Shown here: piece after piece, positions 40,552-42,624 of the stretch
Layout of the letters: each line of letters starts with the position of its first letter
Position numbering within the stretch: the stretch's first letter is position 1
Source of the DNA: Candidatus Rokuibacteriota bacterium
GTDB lineage: Bacteria; Methylomirabilota; Methylomirabilia; Rokubacteriales; CSP1-6
Direction: 5' to 3'
DNA length: 42,624 nt
Assembly (NCBI GenBank): GCA_030647435.1
Contig: JAUSJX010000045.1
Span: 1 to 42,624, forward strand
The notes under the pieces: generated by a model
What the model saw: only the letters and a program-made list of their open reading frames with translations
Database searches by the model: none
Told to the model about the DNA's origin: nothing
Position numbers and translations under genes: made by a program

Positions 40552-40633
40552 AACATGAACCCCTCTGCCAGCGGTCGCCCCCTCGTGGGCCCCGTCCCTG
40601 TGACATAATCTCCCTACTCGGACGCCGGCCGCC
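40552..40633 (+). repeat. Dispersed repeat, copy C
   Basis: AACATGAAC, GGTCGCCCC, TCGTGGGCCCCGTCC-TGTGACATAA and ACTCGGACGCCGGC, aligned with copies A and B. It lies between the integrase and the ParB tail. Confidence 0.45.
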
Positions 40634-40689
40634 CCAGGAGCCCCAGGAGCCGCTGCCACAGCCGGTCGGGGCATGCCCGAAACCGCCCG

Positions 40690-40790
40690 CGCCCGCCTGG
40701 GAAAAGCTCAAGAGGGCCGATCTCGCATCCGTGGCCGAACGCGAGATCGCCGGCACGGGCTGGCTGCCCGCGCTCCTGCGCCGCGCATAA
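40690..40790 (+). pseudogene. ParB-family protein, C-terminal remnant
   Basis: The frame reads AWEKLKRADLASVAEREIAG then TGWLPALLRRA and TAA. The pattern LK.A.LA..AE..IAGTGWLP..LR is characteristic of the C-terminus of ParB-like proteins on plasmids and islands. The rest of the gene is absent; the upstream frame holds repeat C. It points to a plasmid or ICE-type ancestor for segment D. Confidence 0.6.
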
Positions 40791-40836
40791 CCACAGCCAG
40801 GGCGCCGGTCCGGCTCGACGGGCCGGCGTCCCTTGC

Positions 40837-42063
40837 TCACCGTCCCTTTACAATAATCACCTTCCCCAGACGTTTTATCTCCACGTATATAAACAACTCA
40901 TCGTCCTGCGTGATCGGGCGCGAATGCGACGCGGCCAAACGGCCCGGATACAGCCTTTGCAAAGACTCCCTCACGCTCTCCGGCCGACCGAAGAACGGCG
41001 CAAAGACCTCACGCCAGTTGTCACGCCTGCAGATCACCGCCTCGTAATCGGTGAAGTCAGCGTAGACAATCAAAGGCCATTCTCTGCCGCTGACCTGGTC
41101 CCCTTTCCGCTTTTTCACCTGCCACGCCTCGTACATGCCGTTTGGCAGGCGCCGCCTAGGCCAGTCGGCCCCAAATGCCTGTGTCATTTGTTCGTCGATG
41201 AACCGGCGCAGCTGCGTTTCGAGGCGCTGCAGCCAGTCGTGCGCCCTATTGTTGCGCCCGAAACTGTCCTCCTCATCACCCTCAGCGCGCGGCACCGGCG
41301 CTCCGTACCGACGATCCAGCGGCGGCGGCTTGTGCCGCAGCCGCGCAATGCGCAGGCTCTCCTGGAAAGCAGGGGCCGGGAAGTCCGTCAGCGCCCGATC
41401 GAAGCCGCGCCCTGCGTAGAACGCTGACCGCGCCGCCGCATCCGTAAATATCTCCGCCGGCCACGTAATACGGGCCCGCCAGTCCCCCAGGTCGATCCGC
41501 AAGGCAGCCGCCAGATCCTTGTCGAAAGCAGGCAGCCTGCCCAGAGCATGACCAATCCCCTGCAACTCCGCAAAACCCGCCATCGAACGCATCTGTTCCT
41601 GAATATCAAGCCAGGGCGTACGCATGCCCTCGATCGCCAGCTTCAAACCGATTGCCTGCTCACCGAACTTCTTTAGTTCTTCTGCCCCCGGGCTCTTCTG
41701 AAACTCCGCAATCAGCCGGGCAGTGTCCGTTACCTCCGGCAGATGGAAACGCGCATTAAAACCTTCCAGCGCCTGCCGTGCGCTGAATGCCTGCTCCAAC
41801 AATGTCCTGAGCTCCAGCCCTCTTGAGCCTGCGAGATGCTCGAACTCCGCTATCTGCCGCCGGGCGGCTTCTGCTATCTCTGGCATAAAGAACCGCGCGT
41901 CCAAGTCCCCAACCACCGGCCGCGCGCTGAATGCCTGCTCAATCAGCGTCTTTAGCTGTAGCTCACTGAGGGCTTGGGTTTTCCGAAGCGCCGCTATCTC
42001 GCGCGCCCCCAGCTCCGGCAAACGCAAACCCGCATTCACGACACGATGCTTTTCGCTATCCAT
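40837..42063 (-). CDS. Swt1-type HEPN domain protein with N-terminal internal repeats
   Basis: 408 residues from ATG 42063. The C-terminal ~140 residues fit the Swt1-like HEPN domain: RAHDWLQRLETQLRRFIDEQ then MTQAFGADWPRRRLPNGMYE, PLIVYADFTDYEAVICRRDN, and the R-x4-H motif GRLAASHSRPITQDDE with Arg375 and His380, the catalytic pair of HEPN ribonucleases. The N-terminus has tandem ~47-residue repeats, clearest at residues 37-74 and 85-121 (L.TL.EQAFSAR...G..ARF..PE...AR..IAEF), with partial copies at 10-30 and 130-150. Middle is helical. Probably a defence RNase whose repeats sense or oligomerise. It is convergent with the ParB tail. Confidence 0.82.
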   Translation of the reverse strand: MDSEKHRVVNAGLRLPELGAREIAALRKTQALSELQLKTLIEQAFSARPVVGDLDARFFMPEIAEAARRQIAEFEHLAGSRGLELRTLLEQAFSARQALEGFNARFHLPEVTDTARLIAEFQKSPGAEELKKFGEQAIGLKLAIEGMRTPWLDIQEQMRSMAGFAELQGIGHALGRLPAFDKDLAAALRIDLGDWRARITWPAEIFTDAAARSAFYAGRGFDRALTDFPAPAFQESLRIARLRHKPPPLDRRYGAPVPRAEGDEEDSFGRNNRAHDWLQRLETQLRRFIDEQMTQAFGADWPRRRLPNGMYEAWQVKKRKGDQVSGREWPLIVYADFTDYEAVICRRDNWREVFAPFFGRPESVRESLQRLYPGRLAASHSRPITQDDELFIYVEIKRLGKVIIVKGR

Positions 42064-42282
42064 GAATCATCCCCGTTGCTCCCTTTCGTTAACACCTCAC
42101 TCTAGCAGAAACGCACGCCGATGTTGAGTTCCGTCGCCCCATTAATCGGAGGTGGTGTTCACCGGAGGGGATGTCCCGGCCGGTGTTGAACTTGAGAACT
42201 GAGTAGCGGCGGCCCCCTGGTTGGCGTGAGAATCGCGTCGACCAAGACAAGGTCCCCAACGCCGGGACCAAAGGAGCCGCCA

Positions 42283-42624
42283 ATGACGAAGAGAACAGCG
42301 AGAGCCGAGCGAACGCAAGGGGAGAATGAGGCCGGCCCGGCACTGGCCTACCTGGTGGAGCCGATGCTCGCCGGGATGACGAGCACGCGCCACCACCTGC
42401 TGGCGTGGGTCCACGCGCAGGGGCTGGCAGCGCTGGACGAGCTGTTTCGCGAGGAGGCCGTGGCCTTGGCCGGGCCCAAGGGGCGGCAGCAGGCGGCGCG
42501 CACGCATCACCACTGGGGCACGACGGCGACGGAGTTGACGTTCGGCGGCCGGCGGGTGCAGGTGCCGCGGCCGCGGGTCCGGGGCACGAGCGGCGGAGAA
42601 GCGACCTTGCCCTCGGTGGCGCGG
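42283..42624 (+). CDS. IS256-family transposase, N-terminal part
   Basis: ATG 42283 follows AAAGGAG seven bases upstream. The visible 114 codons include EEAVALAGPKGRQQAARTHH then HWGTTATELTFGGRRVQVPR and PRVRGTSGGEATLPS, the characteristic N-terminal region of mutator-type transposases (GPKG..., W G... GGR.V.V.RPRVR). The reading frame runs off the right edge, so the gene is complete only outside the window. The upstream 200 bases hold the IS end, whose inverted repeat I could not define. Confidence 0.8.
   Translation, partial: MTKRTARAERTQGENEAGPALAYLVEPMLAGMTSTRHHLLAWVHAQGLAALDELFREEAVALAGPKGRQQAARTHHHWGTTATELTFGGRRVQVPRPRVRGTSGGEATLPSVAR

Larger units (their letters stand above)
38864..42624. 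mobile_element. Segment D of the tRNA-Lys island array, open at the right edge
   Basis: Begins at att copy 4 with an intact tyrosine integrase and continues with a ParB tail, a HEPN gene and an IS256 transposase. The other end, and perhaps the intact tRNA-Lys gene whose 5' half is missing from every copy here, should lie beyond the window. Confidence 0.65.

Noticed and set aside
1-42624. CRISPR array
   Set aside because: No short regularly spaced repeats; the only direct repeats are the widely spaced tRNA fragments, their flanks and the dispersed repeat.

Overview
The window is about 42.6 kb of GC-rich bacterial chromosome. The gene mix (branched-chain-type ABC transporters, tripartite tricarboxylate transporters, DHDPS-family lyases, SDRs, acyl-CoA enzymes, an AbiE system) and its many decayed gene ends suggest an uncultivated soil or subsurface lineage of the Candidatus Rokubacteria / Methylomirabilota type. 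That placement is an inference from gene content; no marker gene is present to prove it.

Left part, 1-7,500, probably host backbone: the end of a carboxymuconolactone-decarboxylase-like gene; a minus-strand trio (a C_GCAxxG_C_C redox protein with an in-frame TGA at a conserved Cys, a TIGR04076-like protein, and a Cu/Zn superoxide dismutase lipoprotein); an acyl-CoA dehydrogenase; a DUF362 iron-sulfur protein; the two eroded ends of a substrate-binding protein; and an SCP2-like protein overlapping an alpha/beta hydrolase.

From 7,531 rightwards the window is organised by four direct copies of the 3' half of a tRNA-Lys(CTT) gene (7531-7575, 29892-29936, 33214-33258, 38864-38908), all on the minus strand and all broken at the anticodon loop. 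They read as attachment-site copies of a tandem array of integrative elements. Segment A (7.6-29.9 kb) carries a minus-strand catabolic block: a Liv ABC transporter, a DHDPS-type lyase, two SDRs, a fumarate-reductase/ketosteroid-dehydrogenase-like flavoprotein, an acyl-CoA ligase, and a four-subunit 2-oxoacid:ferredoxin oxidoreductase under a TetR regulator. It ends in a plus-strand cluster that looks like genome defence: a truncated WYL regulator, a NERD-SF1 helicase, a zinc-ribbon protein, a DUF262/HNH GmrSD-like nuclease, a small coupled ORF and a GIY-YIG nuclease. Segment B (29.9-33.2 kb) holds transposase debris and an intact AbiEi/AbiEii type IV toxin-antitoxin pair behind two matching palindromic operators. 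Segment C (33.2-38.9 kb) holds IS91 and DUF4268 remnants and a tctCBA transporter operon ending in a second DHDPS-family lyase. Segment D (38.9 kb to the end) has the only intact tyrosine integrase, the tail of a ParB-like gene, a Swt1-type HEPN protein with N-terminal internal repeats, and the start of an IS256-family transposase cut by the window edge.

The array pairs substrate-uptake cassettes with defence or toxin genes at one tRNA-Lys hotspot. Truncated genes sit at many junctions (SBP, LLM oxidoreductase, TRAP DctM, WYL, DUF262, DUF4268, ParB, IS91, IS256), recording repeated insertion and deletion. The most interesting points are the tRNA-Lys array, the possible UGA-decoded selenocysteine with a SECIS-like hairpin, the NERD-helicase/GmrSD/GIY-YIG cluster and the repeat-HEPN protein.
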